DNA of 64,000 bases from positions 19,388 through 83,387 of the forward strand of contig JAYFPO010000016.1 in the NCBI GenBank assembly GCA_034927685.1. The letters run 5' to 3'. The notes under the pieces were generated by a model, which worked only from the letters and a program-made list of their open reading frames with translations, was not told where the DNA came from and made no database searches. This document shows positions 9,170-17,628 of the stretch, in pieces. The translations under genes and the position numbers were made by a program. This DNA comes from RGIG3159 sp034927685 (lineage in GTDB: Bacteria > Bacillota > Clostridia > Oscillospirales > Oscillospiraceae). Position 1 is the stretch's first letter. Each line of letters begins with the position of its first letter.

Positions 9170-9574
9170 ATGAAATATAAAGTTACGCTGAACGGCAAAA
9201 CCTACGAGGTTGAGGTGGAAGCCGGTCAGGCCATGCTGGTGGATGAGTACGAAGCCTATGCACCGGCTCCCGCAGCTCCCGTTGCGGCGCCCATCGCCGC
9301 AGCTCCTATTGCGGCGCCCACCGCACCTGCAGCGCCCGCCGCACCTGACGCAATTGCTGCCGGCAGCCCGGTTACCGCTCCAATGCCCGGCAACATTCTG
9401 AAGATCCTGGTTTCCCAGGGCCAGAAGGTCAACGAGGGCGATGCCATTATCATTCTGGAAGCGATGAAGATGGAAAATGAGATCGTCGCTTCGAAGACCG
9501 GCACCGTTGCCCAGATCCTGGTCGCAACCGGCGCCACTGTGGATACCGGCGCAACGCTAGCTGTCATCGCGTAA
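9170..9574 (+). CDS. Biotin carboxyl carrier subunit of the sodium-pumping decarboxylase
   Basis: A 134-residue protein. A short N-terminal strand region is followed by an Ala/Pro-rich linker (about residues 30-62) and a biotinyl domain with the biotinylation motif EAMKMEN, lysine near residue 99. The carboxyl group moves from OadA to this biotin and then to the beta subunit. The start follows the oadG stop by one base, with GGAGG inside the end of oadG. The birA gene at 16460 can supply the ligase. Confidence 0.93.
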   Translation: MKYKVTLNGKTYEVEVEAGQAMLVDEYEAYAPAPAAPVAAPIAAAPIAAPTAPAAPAAPDAIAAGSPVTAPMPGNILKILVSQGQKVNEGDAIIILEAMKMENEIVASKTGTVAQILVATGATVDTGATLAVIA

Positions 9575-9585
9575 GGAGGTACGGA

Positions 9586-10809
9586 ATGGATATTCTTGGT
9601 ACCCTTGAAAAGCTGGGCCTGGAGTCCGGTTTTGCTCAGTTTTTTATGAACGACGGCTGGAAATCCGCCGTCATGATTTTAATTGCCTGCATCCTGCTGT
9701 ACCTCGGCCTGGTCAAAAAATTTGAGCCGCTGCTGCTGGTCGGCATCGCGTTCGGCTGCCTGCTGTCCAATTTGCCCGGCAGCAATATGTTCCATCAGGG
9801 CCTCTGGGATGCCTATATTGCCGGTACGGCCTATACCACGGAGGCTGGCCAGGTGATTCAGAAGCTGACCTTTACGGATATCCTGCATGAGGGCGGTTTG
9901 CTGGACGCGTTCTATATTGGCGTCAAAGCCGGCATCTACCCATCCCTGATTTTCCTGGGCGTTGGCGCCATGACCGACTTCGGCCCATTACTCGCCAACA
10001 TTAAGAGCCTGCTTCTCGGTGCTGCCGCGCAGCTCGGCGTCGTATTCGCCTTTTTCATGGCGGTGTGTCTGGGCTTTAGCGGCCCGGAAGCGGCCTCCAT
10101 CGGCATCATCGGCGGCGCGGACGGACCGACCGCCATCTACCTGACCGCAAAACTGGCGCCCCATCTGCTTGGGCCCATCGCGATTGCGGCATATTCCTAC
10201 ATGGCCCTGATCCCAATGATCCAGCCGCCCATTATGAAGGCGCTGACCACCCCGGAGATGCGGAAGGTCAAGATGGAGCAGGCCCGCGAGGTCACCAAGA
10301 CCGAGAAGATCATTTTTCCGATCGTGGTTTCTTCGTTTGTCATCCTGCTGCTGCCCTCCACTGCGCCCCTGATCGGCTGCCTGATGCTGGGCAATCTGTT
10401 CCGCGAGTGCGGCGTGACGGACCGCCTGTCCGATACCTCTCAGAACGCCCTGATGAACATCGTGACCATCTTCCTGGCCACCTCCGTCGGCGCGACCATG
10501 GCGGCGGAGCGGTTCCTTACCTTGAGCACCATCAAAATTATTGTCCTGGGCTTGGTTGCGTTTTCCGTCTCCACAGTCGGCGGCCTGCTGGGTGGGAGAG
10601 CGATGTACAAAATTTCCCATGGCAAGATCAATCCGCTGATTGGCTCCGCAGGCGTCTCCGCCGTGCCGATGGCGGCGCGCGTCTCACAGGACGTTGGCCG
10701 GAAGTACAACAAGACCAATTACCTGCTGATGCACGCCATGGGGCCAAATGTGGCCGGCGTCATCGGTTCGGCTATCGCGGCAGGCTTCCTGCTCTCTGTT
10801 TTCGGTTAA
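9586..10809 (+). CDS. oadB: Na+-translocating oxaloacetate decarboxylase beta subunit
   Basis: A polytopic membrane protein of 407 residues that decarboxylates carboxybiotin and couples this to Na+ export. Family hallmarks are GVGAMTDFGPLLANIKSLLLGAAAQ near residue 125, GFSGPEAASIGIIGGADGPTAIYLT near residue 165 (containing the Na+-site aspartate), and GSAGVSAVPMAARVSQ and HAMGPNVAGVIGSAIAAGF at the C-terminus. It is the last gene of the operon and is followed by a perfect terminator. Confidence 0.95.
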   Translation: MDILGTLEKLGLESGFAQFFMNDGWKSAVMILIACILLYLGLVKKFEPLLLVGIAFGCLLSNLPGSNMFHQGLWDAYIAGTAYTTEAGQVIQKLTFTDILHEGGLLDAFYIGVKAGIYPSLIFLGVGAMTDFGPLLANIKSLLLGAAAQLGVVFAFFMAVCLGFSGPEAASIGIIGGADGPTAIYLTAKLAPHLLGPIAIAAYSYMALIPMIQPPIMKALTTPEMRKVKMEQAREVTKTEKIIFPIVVSSFVILLLPSTAPLIGCLMLGNLFRECGVTDRLSDTSQNALMNIVTIFLATSVGATMAAERFLTLSTIKIIVLGLVAFSVSTVGGLLGGRAMYKISHGKINPLIGSAGVSAVPMAARVSQDVGRKYNKTNYLLMHAMGPNVAGVIGSAIAAGFLLSVFG

Positions 10810-10867
10810 GTATGGAAAAGCGAGTTTTCGCGGGCGCTTGCGATTACTCCCAGTTTCATACAATAGG

Positions 10868-10912
10868 GGACACGCTGCAAAATCTTAATTTTGCAGCGTG
10901 TCCTCGTTTTTT
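10868..10912 (+). terminator. Rho-independent terminator of the oad operon
   Basis: A perfect 16-bp stem (10868-10883 with 10888-10903) with a 4-base loop is followed by TCGTTTTTT. Confidence 0.95.
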
Positions 10913-11041
10913 ACGGAAAACGAAATCCCCGTATTGATTTCATGATAGTAAACGAGCCGGAAATGTGATAAGATAGGGATACGGCTGGACGAATGGACAC
11001 ACTTCTTTGCCGAAAATGCACTGTTCAGAAAGGCGCTGCCC

Positions 11042-13318
11042 ATGACCGATAAAACGCACACGAAAAAAGCAGACAGGAAAAGATTGTATCGGTTCCTGTT
11101 TTTTGTCGCCATTAACATCGCAATTGTGGGCTATATTGCACTTCACGAATTCGGTACCGACGCAAAAGACGTACAGAAAATTGCGAAGCTCGATGTCAAT
11201 CTGTTGTATCTTCTCTTTGCGATTGCCTGCCTCGGTGTGGCAATCCTGATGGAAACGCTAAAATATAAAGCCATGATGGTGGCCGCCGAGGGACGTGATG
11301 ATTTCCGCGGTGCGTTTGAGTGCGCCGTACTCGGCAAATATTATGACAACATCACCCCGCTCGGCGCCGGCGGACAGCCGTTTCAAATTGTGTACCTGAA
11401 GAAGCGCGGCCTCTCCACCGGCACCAGCGCTGCCTTGCCGATCGCGGGCTTTCTTGTACTGCAAGCTGCCTTCGTTTTACTGGCCGCCGTGGTGTTTATT
11501 TTTAACGGCAGCGTTGCGCAGGACATCGATGCAATTCGGATTAGCGCATATGTCGGACTGGTGTTTTATCTGTTCATACCGGTATGTATCGTACTGTTTG
11601 CCTGCGTTCCGCATTTTTTTGGGAAAATTGTCTGCGTCGTTGCAAAAGTTTTGAGCAGGCTCCACATTGTGAAGGACTATGACGCGGCGGTTGGCAATAT
11701 CTTCGGCTCGCTCGGCGAGTATACGGCAAGCCTGAAGCTCCTGCACAATTACCCGCATCTCTATGGGAAGCTGCTGTTGTATTCGGGCGTCTATCAAGTG
11801 GCGATCCTGTCCATTCCGTTTTTTGTCCTGCGCGCGTTTGGCGGAACAAACAGTTGGTGGACGGTGTTCTCCATGGTGGTCTATATCTATGCGGCGATCA
11901 CGATTGTACCGACGCCCGGCAATTCCGGCGCGGCGGAGGGCTCTTTTTATGCGGTGTTCTCCGCGCTGACCAGCGGCTACCTGTTTTGGGCCATGCTGAT
12001 CTGGCGCCTGCTGGTGTATTATGCCTGGCTGATTCTGGGGCTGACGATCATCACTCGCAGCGCCATGTCCCCCAAAAAGCAGCCGAAGAAGCGCGCCATA
12101 CCGGATGGACCCCTGCGCGTCGCGCAATTTTCGGATCTTTTCTATCCGTCGATCGATGGCGTCGTACGAACGGTGGACGCATACGCAAAACGGCTAAACA
12201 GCGGAGGCGGCTACTGCTGTGTTGTCTGCCCGCGGGGAAAGATACCGTATCAGGATGATTCTCCCTATGACGTGATACGGACTCCGGCGATTCGGGTGCC
12301 CGGCATCTCCTATCCGTGTCCGGTACCGGTGTTCTCTCGCTCCCTGCACCGTTTTTTCCAGGGGAAACAATTTGATGTTTTTCACGTGCACTCCCCGTTT
12401 TTTGTCGGGCGCTTTGCCGTGTGGCTGGGGCGAAAAATGGATATTCCCTTGGTTGCCACCTTCCATAGCAAATATTACGACGATGCGCTGAATATCACCC
12501 ACAGCCGCTTTTTGGCGCGGCTGACGGCAAATTATACGGTGAGTTTTTACAGCAAGGCGGACGCCGTATGGGCCTGCAGCAGCAGCACGGCGGACACCTT
12601 GAGAAGCTACGGCTTCCGCGGCGAGATTGAGGTGATGGAAAACGGCGTCGAGCCCTGCGCGGTGCCGGATCCGGAGGCGTTACGCAAACGTGCCCGGGAG
12701 GCGTTCTCGCTGCCGGCCGGGAAGCGCATTCTTTTGTTCGTCGGGCAGCAGATCTGGCAGAAAAACCTGCGGATGGTGCTGGACGTCACCAAGCGCCTGC
12801 AAAAAGATGGCGGTTATCTGACGGTAATCGTCGGCAAGGGCTATGACAGAGAGGCGATCACAAGCTACGCCGACAGCCTGAACCTGGGCGACAGCGTGAA
12901 ATTTACGGGCGGGATCGCGGATCGGGAGCTGCTGCGTGGCCTGTATTTGGCAAGCGACCTGTTTTTCTTCCCGTCCCTGTATGACAATGCGCCGCTGGTG
13001 CTGCGTGAGTCGGCGCAGATGGGGTTGCCGGCGCTCCTGGTCGCCGGCTCAAACTCCGCGGAGATTGTGAAGGACGGCGTAAACGGCTACACCGCCGAAA
13101 ACGACCGCGCCGCGATGACTGCGAAAATTCAGGCGATTTTCGCAGGCGGTGACCGCGTTGCGGTAGGGAAAAAGGCACAGGAAACCATTCCGGTGAGCTG
13201 GGACGTGATTGTTCAGCGCGCCGAGAAGCGATATCGGCTCTTGAAAAAGCGCAGCTATGCGCAGGTGAATGTGCGGGAAAGCCAGATGGAGCTTGAGAGA
13301 AAAGGCAGTGACCGATAG
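11042..13318 (+). CDS. Fused flippase-like membrane domain and GT4 glycosyltransferase
   Basis: A 758-residue two-part protein. Residues about 15-345 form a polytopic membrane region of the lysylphosphatidylglycerol synthase TM / UPF0104 (AglD/YbhN-like) type, with GKYYDNITPLGAGGQPFQ and TPGNSGAAEGSF as family-like runs. Residues about 355-745 form a GT-B glycosyltransferase group 1 domain, with FSDLFYPSIDGVVRTV, HVHSPFFVGR, ENGVEP and FFPSLYDNAPLVLRES. The combination suggests synthesis and translocation of a glycolipid or lipid-linked sugar at the inner membrane; substrates are unknown. It is monocistronic, with a weak RBS at the ATG and a bidirectional terminator after it. Confidence 0.82.
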   Translation: MTDKTHTKKADRKRLYRFLFFVAINIAIVGYIALHEFGTDAKDVQKIAKLDVNLLYLLFAIACLGVAILMETLKYKAMMVAAEGRDDFRGAFECAVLGKYYDNITPLGAGGQPFQIVYLKKRGLSTGTSAALPIAGFLVLQAAFVLLAAVVFIFNGSVAQDIDAIRISAYVGLVFYLFIPVCIVLFACVPHFFGKIVCVVAKVLSRLHIVKDYDAAVGNIFGSLGEYTASLKLLHNYPHLYGKLLLYSGVYQVAILSIPFFVLRAFGGTNSWWTVFSMVVYIYAAITIVPTPGNSGAAEGSFYAVFSALTSGYLFWAMLIWRLLVYYAWLILGLTIITRSAMSPKKQPKKRAIPDGPLRVAQFSDLFYPSIDGVVRTVDAYAKRLNSGGGYCCVVCPRGKIPYQDDSPYDVIRTPAIRVPGISYPCPVPVFSRSLHRFFQGKQFDVFHVHSPFFVGRFAVWLGRKMDIPLVATFHSKYYDDALNITHSRFLARLTANYTVSFYSKADAVWACSSSTADTLRSYGFRGEIEVMENGVEPCAVPDPEALRKRAREAFSLPAGKRILLFVGQQIWQKNLRMVLDVTKRLQKDGGYLTVIVGKGYDREAITSYADSLNLGDSVKFTGGIADRELLRGLYLASDLFFFPSLYDNAPLVLRESAQMGLPALLVAGSNSAEIVKDGVNGYTAENDRAAMTAKIQAIFAGGDRVAVGKKAQETIPVSWDVIVQRAEKRYRLLKKRSYAQVNVRESQMELERKGSDR

Positions 13319-13337
13319 GACCCGCACGATGGACAAG

Positions 13338-13393
13338 CAGAAAACGCGCCGCACGCTTTGACCGAATGGTCAGAGAGTGCGGCGCGTTTTCTG
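13338..13393. terminator. Bidirectional terminator between convergent genes
   Basis: A perfect 17-bp outer stem (13338-13354 with 13377-13393) encloses a small GACC/GGTC hairpin. T-runs lie within the stem arms on both strands. It serves the flippase-GT gene and the ABC operon on the minus strand. Confidence 0.8.
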
Positions 13394-13408
13394 CGTCCGC
13401 GAACGGGG

Positions 13409-14119
13409 TCAGGATAGCTCCACCCGTATGGTCATCATTGCGCGGATGGAAAAAAGCAGCACCAGCAGCAGGAGGATCGCGCCCGCGGAGATCCAGAGGG
13501 CTGCGGGCAGCGCGGCGCAGGCGGCGAAGAACCTGGCGACCCAGCCGTCTGGATTTTGCTCGGCCCCTTTCGCGATCCGGGGCAGACCGATGCAGCAGAA
13601 GAGGAAGATAAAATACAGAACACCGCCGCCGCGCCGCCCAAATTTTCCAATCACGCCGCTGATCAGCAGGGAAAAGCAGGGCGGAGTCAGCAAATAGAGC
13701 AGGAGCCAGGGGGTACGGAAGTAGGGCAGCAGATCGAGCTCCACGGGCCATACGGCGTAGAAGCGGCGGTAAATCGCCAGATCCAAATACAGCAGCGGCA
13801 AGGTCAGCAGCGCGCAGGCAGCCATTTTGGCGGCGCAGAGCAGGAATTGGGCGGCAATCAGCGGCTTTCTGGTGCAGCCCATGGACAGGGCAATCTGATA
13901 ACGGGGCAAAAAGGCGATGCTGTCGTAGAGCAGCGCGCAGAAAAAGCCGCCGAGAATCGCAAAGAGGGAGGCCAGCGGAAACCAGGATTCCGGGTCGTTG
14001 GACCGCATGACCAGGAACGTCAGAATCAGCCCAAACAGGAAACCGCCTATCACAAAAGCGGGATAAAGCAGCCAGTCCTTCGCATTCAGACGGCAGTCGT
14101 TTTTGATGGCTCGCAGCAT
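13409..14119 (-). CDS. ABC transporter permease, distal gene of a Ytr-like operon
   Basis: A hydrophobic protein of about 236 residues with six predicted membrane segments and no recognisable catalytic motif. The ATG at 14119 follows AAAGGAGC at good spacing. An upstream in-frame ATG at 14152 lies inside the preceding gene and lacks an RBS. It is the last gene of a regulator-ATPase-permease-permease operon. Confidence 0.7.
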   Translation of the reverse strand: MLRAIKNDCRLNAKDWLLYPAFVIGGFLFGLILTFLVMRSNDPESWFPLASLFAILGGFFCALLYDSIAFLPRYQIALSMGCTRKPLIAAQFLLCAAKMAACALLTLPLLYLDLAIYRRFYAVWPVELDLLPYFRTPWLLLYLLTPPCFSLLISGVIGKFGRRGGGVLYFIFLFCCIGLPRIAKGAEQNPDGWVARFFAACAALPAALWISAGAILLLLVLLFSIRAMMTIRVELS

Positions 14120-14135
14120 GGACAGCGCTCCTTTC

Positions 14136-14780
14136 TCACAGTTTGACTTCATAGCGGTACAGGGTGAACCGCTGCAGCAGCAGATCCGCGCCGAACAGCA
14201 GCGCCGCCGCCAGAGCGGAAAGCAGCGTCATCAGACCCGGTAGGGAGAGCGTCCGGAGGGATGGGAAGAGGCCGCCGGAGATCAGGTAACCGCAGCACCC
14301 GCCGACCACCCCAAAGAGAAGCATCATGATGATCACAGCGAAGGTCTTTCCAAACTTCGGAAAGCGTTGGCAGATGCCACCGCTGATGCTGCCGAACGCG
14401 CCGAGCGTCAAAATCAGGAAAAACGCGGCGGGGAGGAGCTTTAATGTAGCGTCCGCGCGCAAAAGAAGGCAGAGCAGCGCGGACACCAGCGTGGTGCAGA
14501 GCGCCGGAACCAGCCGCAGGAGCAGCATACCGGTCACCGCGTCTCGCCTGGTACTGCCGAGGGCGAGGTAGGCGGGCAGATAGCTTTGGTAGGCGGAAAG
14601 GCAGACAATGGGCGTCAGCATTGCCGCGCCGATTAAAATGTAATAGGGGGTGCTGGCGGCAATGTCGGAAAACGTTGCGTCACTCGAGGAGAGCAGAGAG
14701 ATCAGCAGATAGAAAGCGGCGACGCCGAGCGACCACAAGAACGTCTGAAAACCGTGCCGCAGCCAGAGACGCAGTCTCAT
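14136..14780 (-). CDS. ABC transporter permease of a Ytr-like operon
   Basis: A 214-residue protein with about six membrane segments, for example GVAAFYLLISLL and AVIIMMLLFGVVGGCCGYLI. The ATG overlaps the stop codon of the ATPase gene (ATGA), indicating translational coupling. It probably forms the membrane channel with the neighbouring permease and the ATPase at 14777. The substrate is unknown; lipid or antimicrobial peptide export is typical of such modules. Confidence 0.72.
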   Translation of the reverse strand: MRLRLWLRHGFQTFLWSLGVAAFYLLISLLSSSDATFSDIAASTPYYILIGAAMLTPIVCLSAYQSYLPAYLALGSTRRDAVTGMLLLRLVPALCTTLVSALLCLLLRADATLKLLPAAFFLILTLGAFGSISGGICQRFPKFGKTFAVIIMMLLFGVVGGCCGYLISGGLFPSLRTLSLPGLMTLLSALAAALLFGADLLLQRFTLYRYEVKL

Positions 14781-15655
14781 CCCATTCCCTCCTCTCCGCA
14801 CAGAGCCACAAAGAGCTGCTGGAGATTCAAGGGCTGGACGGTGACGTCGAAGCCGTTGGGAAGGGCCTCGCCCTCCCGCAGCAGCACGGTGACGGCCTTG
14901 CCGCGGCCCACCTGCTCCGGGTGGTGGCACACGAGACCCGCGGTGGCGGCGTCCACCTGCTCCGCGATGCCGCTGACGCGCCGGGCGGCGTCCAGAAGCG
15001 CTTGTGTGTCGTCTTTGCAGAGAATCTTGCCGTCCTTCAGCATGATGACCTCATCAAAGACGCCCGCGGCCTCCTCGATGATGTGGGTGGAGATCACAAA
15101 GGTCCGCCCGGTGGCGGAAAATTCCTGCAGGAGCGTTTTATAAAAGAACTCCCGGGCGATGACGTCCAGACCGGCCACCGGCTCGTCGAGCAGCGTGAAT
15201 TCCGCCTTGCTGGCCAGAGCGACCGTGATGGTGACGGCGGAGAGCATCCCTTTATTGACCCGCAGCATGGTCCTTTTTTGGTCGATTTGAAAGGCGTTTA
15301 CCAGCCGCTCGGCCATTGCCGCGTCCCACCCGGGATAGAAGACGGAGGCGGCCTTCAGGTAGTCGCGGATTTTAAAGCCCGCGATGCCGCTGCCGCCGGA
15401 GGCGTTCAGCTCCCGGGAAAAGCAGAGCCGATTCAGCGCGGCCTGGTTCTCCCAGATGGGCTGGCCGTCCAGTGTAACCGCGCCGGAGGTGGCGGGGTTC
15501 TGGGCCGTCAGTACGGAAAGCAGGGTGGTCTTTCCAGCACCGTTGCGGCCGATCAGGCCGTAGATTCTGCCGGATTCCAGCGTCAGATCGACGTGGTCCA
15601 GCGCGTGTTTTTCCTTGTACGTTTTGACGATATCGCGGCATACCAGCTTACTCAT
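14777..15655 (-). CDS. ABC transporter ATP-binding protein, YtrB-like
   Basis: A 292-residue ATPase. Walker A is GRNGAGKTT near residue 37, Walker B is FTLLDEPVAGLD near residue 155, and the H-loop histidine is in ISTHIIEEA. The signature motif is degenerate: the LSGGQ position reads NKGMLSAVTI, as seen in YtrB/YhcG-type exporters. A C-terminal extension of about 70 residues follows the core. It overlaps the regulator upstream by 8 bases and the permease downstream by 4. Confidence 0.85.
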   Translation of the reverse strand: MSKLVCRDIVKTYKEKHALDHVDLTLESGRIYGLIGRNGAGKTTLLSVLTAQNPATSGAVTLDGQPIWENQAALNRLCFSRELNASGGSGIAGFKIRDYLKAASVFYPGWDAAMAERLVNAFQIDQKRTMLRVNKGMLSAVTITVALASKAEFTLLDEPVAGLDVIAREFFYKTLLQEFSATGRTFVISTHIIEEAAGVFDEVIMLKDGKILCKDDTQALLDAARRVSGIAEQVDAATAGLVCHHPEQVGRGKAVTVLLREGEALPNGFDVTVQPLNLQQLFVALCGEEGMG

Positions 15656-16019
15656 CTTGATTTCCTCCTACGAGCATTGTAATCAGTTCTGCTTTCGTGA
15701 TTCCGAGGCTGGCGGCTTCCGCCAACAGTCCGCTAATTCTTTTTTCCAGAAACTCCTGCTTCCGGCGCTGCCGGATGATCTCCACAGCGCCGTCTGTCAC
15801 GAACATTCCAAGCCCACGCTTTTTATAGAGTACGCCGCGGTCACAAAGAAGGTTCAGCCCCTTTGCAGCCGTGGCCGGATTGATGGTGTAGAGCCGGGCC
15901 AGCTCGTTGGTGCTGGGAACGCGCTCTCCCTCCAGCAGAATGCCCCGCAGGATATCCGTCTCGATCATGTCGCAGATCTGAAGATAGATGGATTTTTCCT
16001 CCGTCAGCAGCTCTTTCAA
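15648..16019 (-). CDS. GntR-family regulator, YtrA subfamily
   Basis: A short (123-residue) GntR protein: a winged helix-turn-helix (VPSTNELARLYTINPATAAKGLNLL) plus a small C-terminal helical tail, the YtrA arrangement. It probably represses its own operon until a cell-envelope antibiotic or similar signal is sensed. The start is TTG at 16019 behind GGAAGGGGGGG. A near-perfect palindrome overlaps the promoter (see 16045-16093). Confidence 0.85.
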   Translation of the reverse strand: MKELLTEEKSIYLQICDMIETDILRGILLEGERVPSTNELARLYTINPATAAKGLNLLCDRGVLYKKRGLGMFVTDGAVEIIRQRRKQEFLEKRISGLLAEAASLGITKAELITMLVGGNQDE

Positions 16020-16044
16020 AACAACCCCCCCTTCCTGCGAATTG

Positions 16045-16093
16045 GTTCATTACTTATGTAACGAACTATACAACAAGAAAGTGAGATTGTCAA
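16045..16093 (-). promoter_or_regulatory. Promoter and operator of the GntR-ABC operon
   Basis: On the minus strand TTGACA (16093-16088) and TATAGT (16070-16065) are spaced by 17 bases, a near-consensus sigma-A promoter. Immediately downstream and touching the -10 box is a 22-bp imperfect palindrome at 16045-16066 with GTTC/GAAC ends (18 of 22 bases symmetric). This is a typical position for autorepression by the YtrA-like regulator. Confidence 0.7.
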
Positions 16094-16104
16094 TCGCTTT
16101 ATGA

Positions 16105-16133
16105 TTGTCGGCACCACTTTTTTATGGTAGGAT
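16105..16133 (+). promoter_or_regulatory. Candidate promoter for the 16156 gene and birA
   Basis: TTGTCG (16105-16110) and TAGGAT (16128-16133) have 17-base spacing. It diverges from the GntR promoter, with the two -35 boxes 11 bases apart. Confidence 0.45.
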
Positions 16134-16155
16134 AGAAAGAAACGAGGTGCGGGTT

Positions 16156-16458
16156 ATGATTGAACTGAAGCTAACGGTGGACGAGCTGGACTACGACGGT
16201 CTGCTGGAGCGGTATCTGCCGCTTATGACGGAGAAGCTGCGCGAGAGCGGCAGCCCGGTGGGGATGCTGCTGTCGAATGGGATGCCGGCATCGATGGCGA
16301 AGAAGATCATCGCCGGGCTGCCGAAGGCGACAAAGGACAAGCTGACTGCCGACTTGCTCAACGCCAACGAAGAAAAGCTCAGAGAGGCGCTGGAGCAGTT
16401 TGCGACAGAGCAGGGGGTTTCGCTCCGGGTCGGCAGCATCCGCGCGGAGGTTAAGTAG
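16156..16458 (+). CDS. Hypothetical 100-residue protein
   Basis: I do not recognise the family. The sequence is charged and mostly helical, with MIELKLTVDELDYDGLLERYLPLM at the start and a KKIIAGLPKATKDKL segment; there are no membrane segments or metal motifs. The ATG at 16156 has ACGAGGTG upstream. The next gene, birA, starts 2 bases after its stop, so it is probably co-translated with birA and expressed with it. Confidence 0.6.
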   Translation: MIELKLTVDELDYDGLLERYLPLMTEKLRESGSPVGMLLSNGMPASMAKKIIAGLPKATKDKLTADLLNANEEKLREALEQFATEQGVSLRVGSIRAEVK

Positions 16459-16459
16459 G

Positions 16460-17407
16460 GTGGGAACAAAAGAAGAAATTTTGGAGCGGCTGTGTCAGGC
16501 GGCGGGGCGTGACGTCTCCGGTCAGGAGCTGGCGGCGGAGCTTGGGATCTCCCGGACTGCGGTCTGGAAGGCGATCCGCATGCTGCAGCGCGAGGGTTAT
16601 CGGATCGCCGCCGGGCAAAATCGGGGCTATCGCCTGGAAAGCGCGCCGGACCGCCTGTCCGAGACGGAGATCCGGTCGTACCTGGGTGGGCTTGACGTCT
16701 GCGTTTTGCAGACTGTGGACTCCACCAACACGGAGGCCAAACGGCGGGTCGTGGCCGGGCTGCGGACGCCGCTGCTGCTGGCGGCGGAGGAACAGACCGC
16801 CGGCCGCGGTCGGCAGGGAAAATCGTTCTATTCACCGCGCGGCGTCGGTGCCTACCTGACGCTGGTGGTTCATCCGGAGGCGGCGATTCTGGACGCGGTC
16901 TCCATCACGACCCGGGCTTCGGTGGCCGTCTGCAGGGCCATTCGGAAGCTGACCAGGGAAGAGCCGGAAATCAAGTGGGTGAACGATGTTTATCTGCACG
17001 GGAAAAAGTGCTGCGGTATGCTGGTGGAGGCGGTGTCCGACTTTGAAACCGGCGTCACGAAAAGCCTGATCATCGGGATCGGCGTCAATATGACCAATGA
17101 GTCATTCCCGGAGGACTTGCCCAACGCGGCTGCGCTGCGCGCCAGCGGCCTCAGCCGCAACCGTCTGATTGCAGAAATCGCAGCGGAGCTGCTGCATGAG
17201 ACGGCCGATTTGCAGGATCGCTCCTATCTGGAGGATTACAGAGCGTGGAGCATGGTGCTGGGGCGGGAGATCACCTTCCTAAAGGAAGGCGTTCTGCGGG
17301 AAGGCAGAGCGGTGGACATCGACGACCAGGGCGGCCTCGTGGTGGAGGATGCGCAGGGCGCCCGGCAAACGCTGCAGAGCGGCGAAATCACGGTTCGATT
17401 GCGCTAA
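16460..17407 (+). CDS. birA: Bifunctional biotin-protein ligase and biotin operon repressor
   Basis: A 315-residue protein. Residues 1-60 form a winged helix (ELAAELGISRTAVWKAIRMLQREGYRI), 65-250 form the ligase with the biotinyl-AMP loop GRGRQGKSFYSPRG near residue 115 and the catalytic-core KWVNDVYL, and the C-terminal SH3-like domain follows. It attaches biotin to carrier proteins, here most obviously the decarboxylase carrier at 9170. The N-terminal domain suggests it also represses biotin synthesis or uptake genes outside the window. The start is GTG at 16460, with GGAGG inside the end of the upstream gene. Confidence 0.93.
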   Translation: MGTKEEILERLCQAAGRDVSGQELAAELGISRTAVWKAIRMLQREGYRIAAGQNRGYRLESAPDRLSETEIRSYLGGLDVCVLQTVDSTNTEAKRRVVAGLRTPLLLAAEEQTAGRGRQGKSFYSPRGVGAYLTLVVHPEAAILDAVSITTRASVAVCRAIRKLTREEPEIKWVNDVYLHGKKCCGMLVEAVSDFETGVTKSLIIGIGVNMTNESFPEDLPNAAALRASGLSRNRLIAEIAAELLHETADLQDRSYLEDYRAWSMVLGREITFLKEGVLREGRAVDIDDQGGLVVEDAQGARQTLQSGEITVRLR

Positions 17408-17504
17408 GCTTTGCGCGGAGGCTTTTCAGCTGCGCCCCGTCAATCGGGTTCTTCATGACCGACGCACTGTAAGTGCAGAACAGGGAAACGTCGCAAAAAA
17501 GCGC

Positions 17505-17581
17505 TGTCATCCTGAGCAGTGCGAAGGATTTTACTGCTGCGACAGCGGTACGGTAGACGCTTCGCTTGGCGCAGAATGACA
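17505..17581. repeat. MITE/REP-like palindromic repeat
   Basis: A 77-bp segment begins with TGTCATCCTGAG and ends with the complement of TGTCATTCTGCG, giving imperfect terminal inverted repeats that continue as GCGAAG on both arms. It lies in the 221-base gap between birA and the PNPOx-like gene, which contains nothing else recognisable. Repeats with a TGTCATTCTGAGC-type tip are common in gut Clostridia genomes, from memory. Confidence 0.6.
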
Positions 17582-17628
17582 ACAAGAGAAGAATTGCTGC
17601 TACAATTTGTAATGAGGAGGCAACAGGC

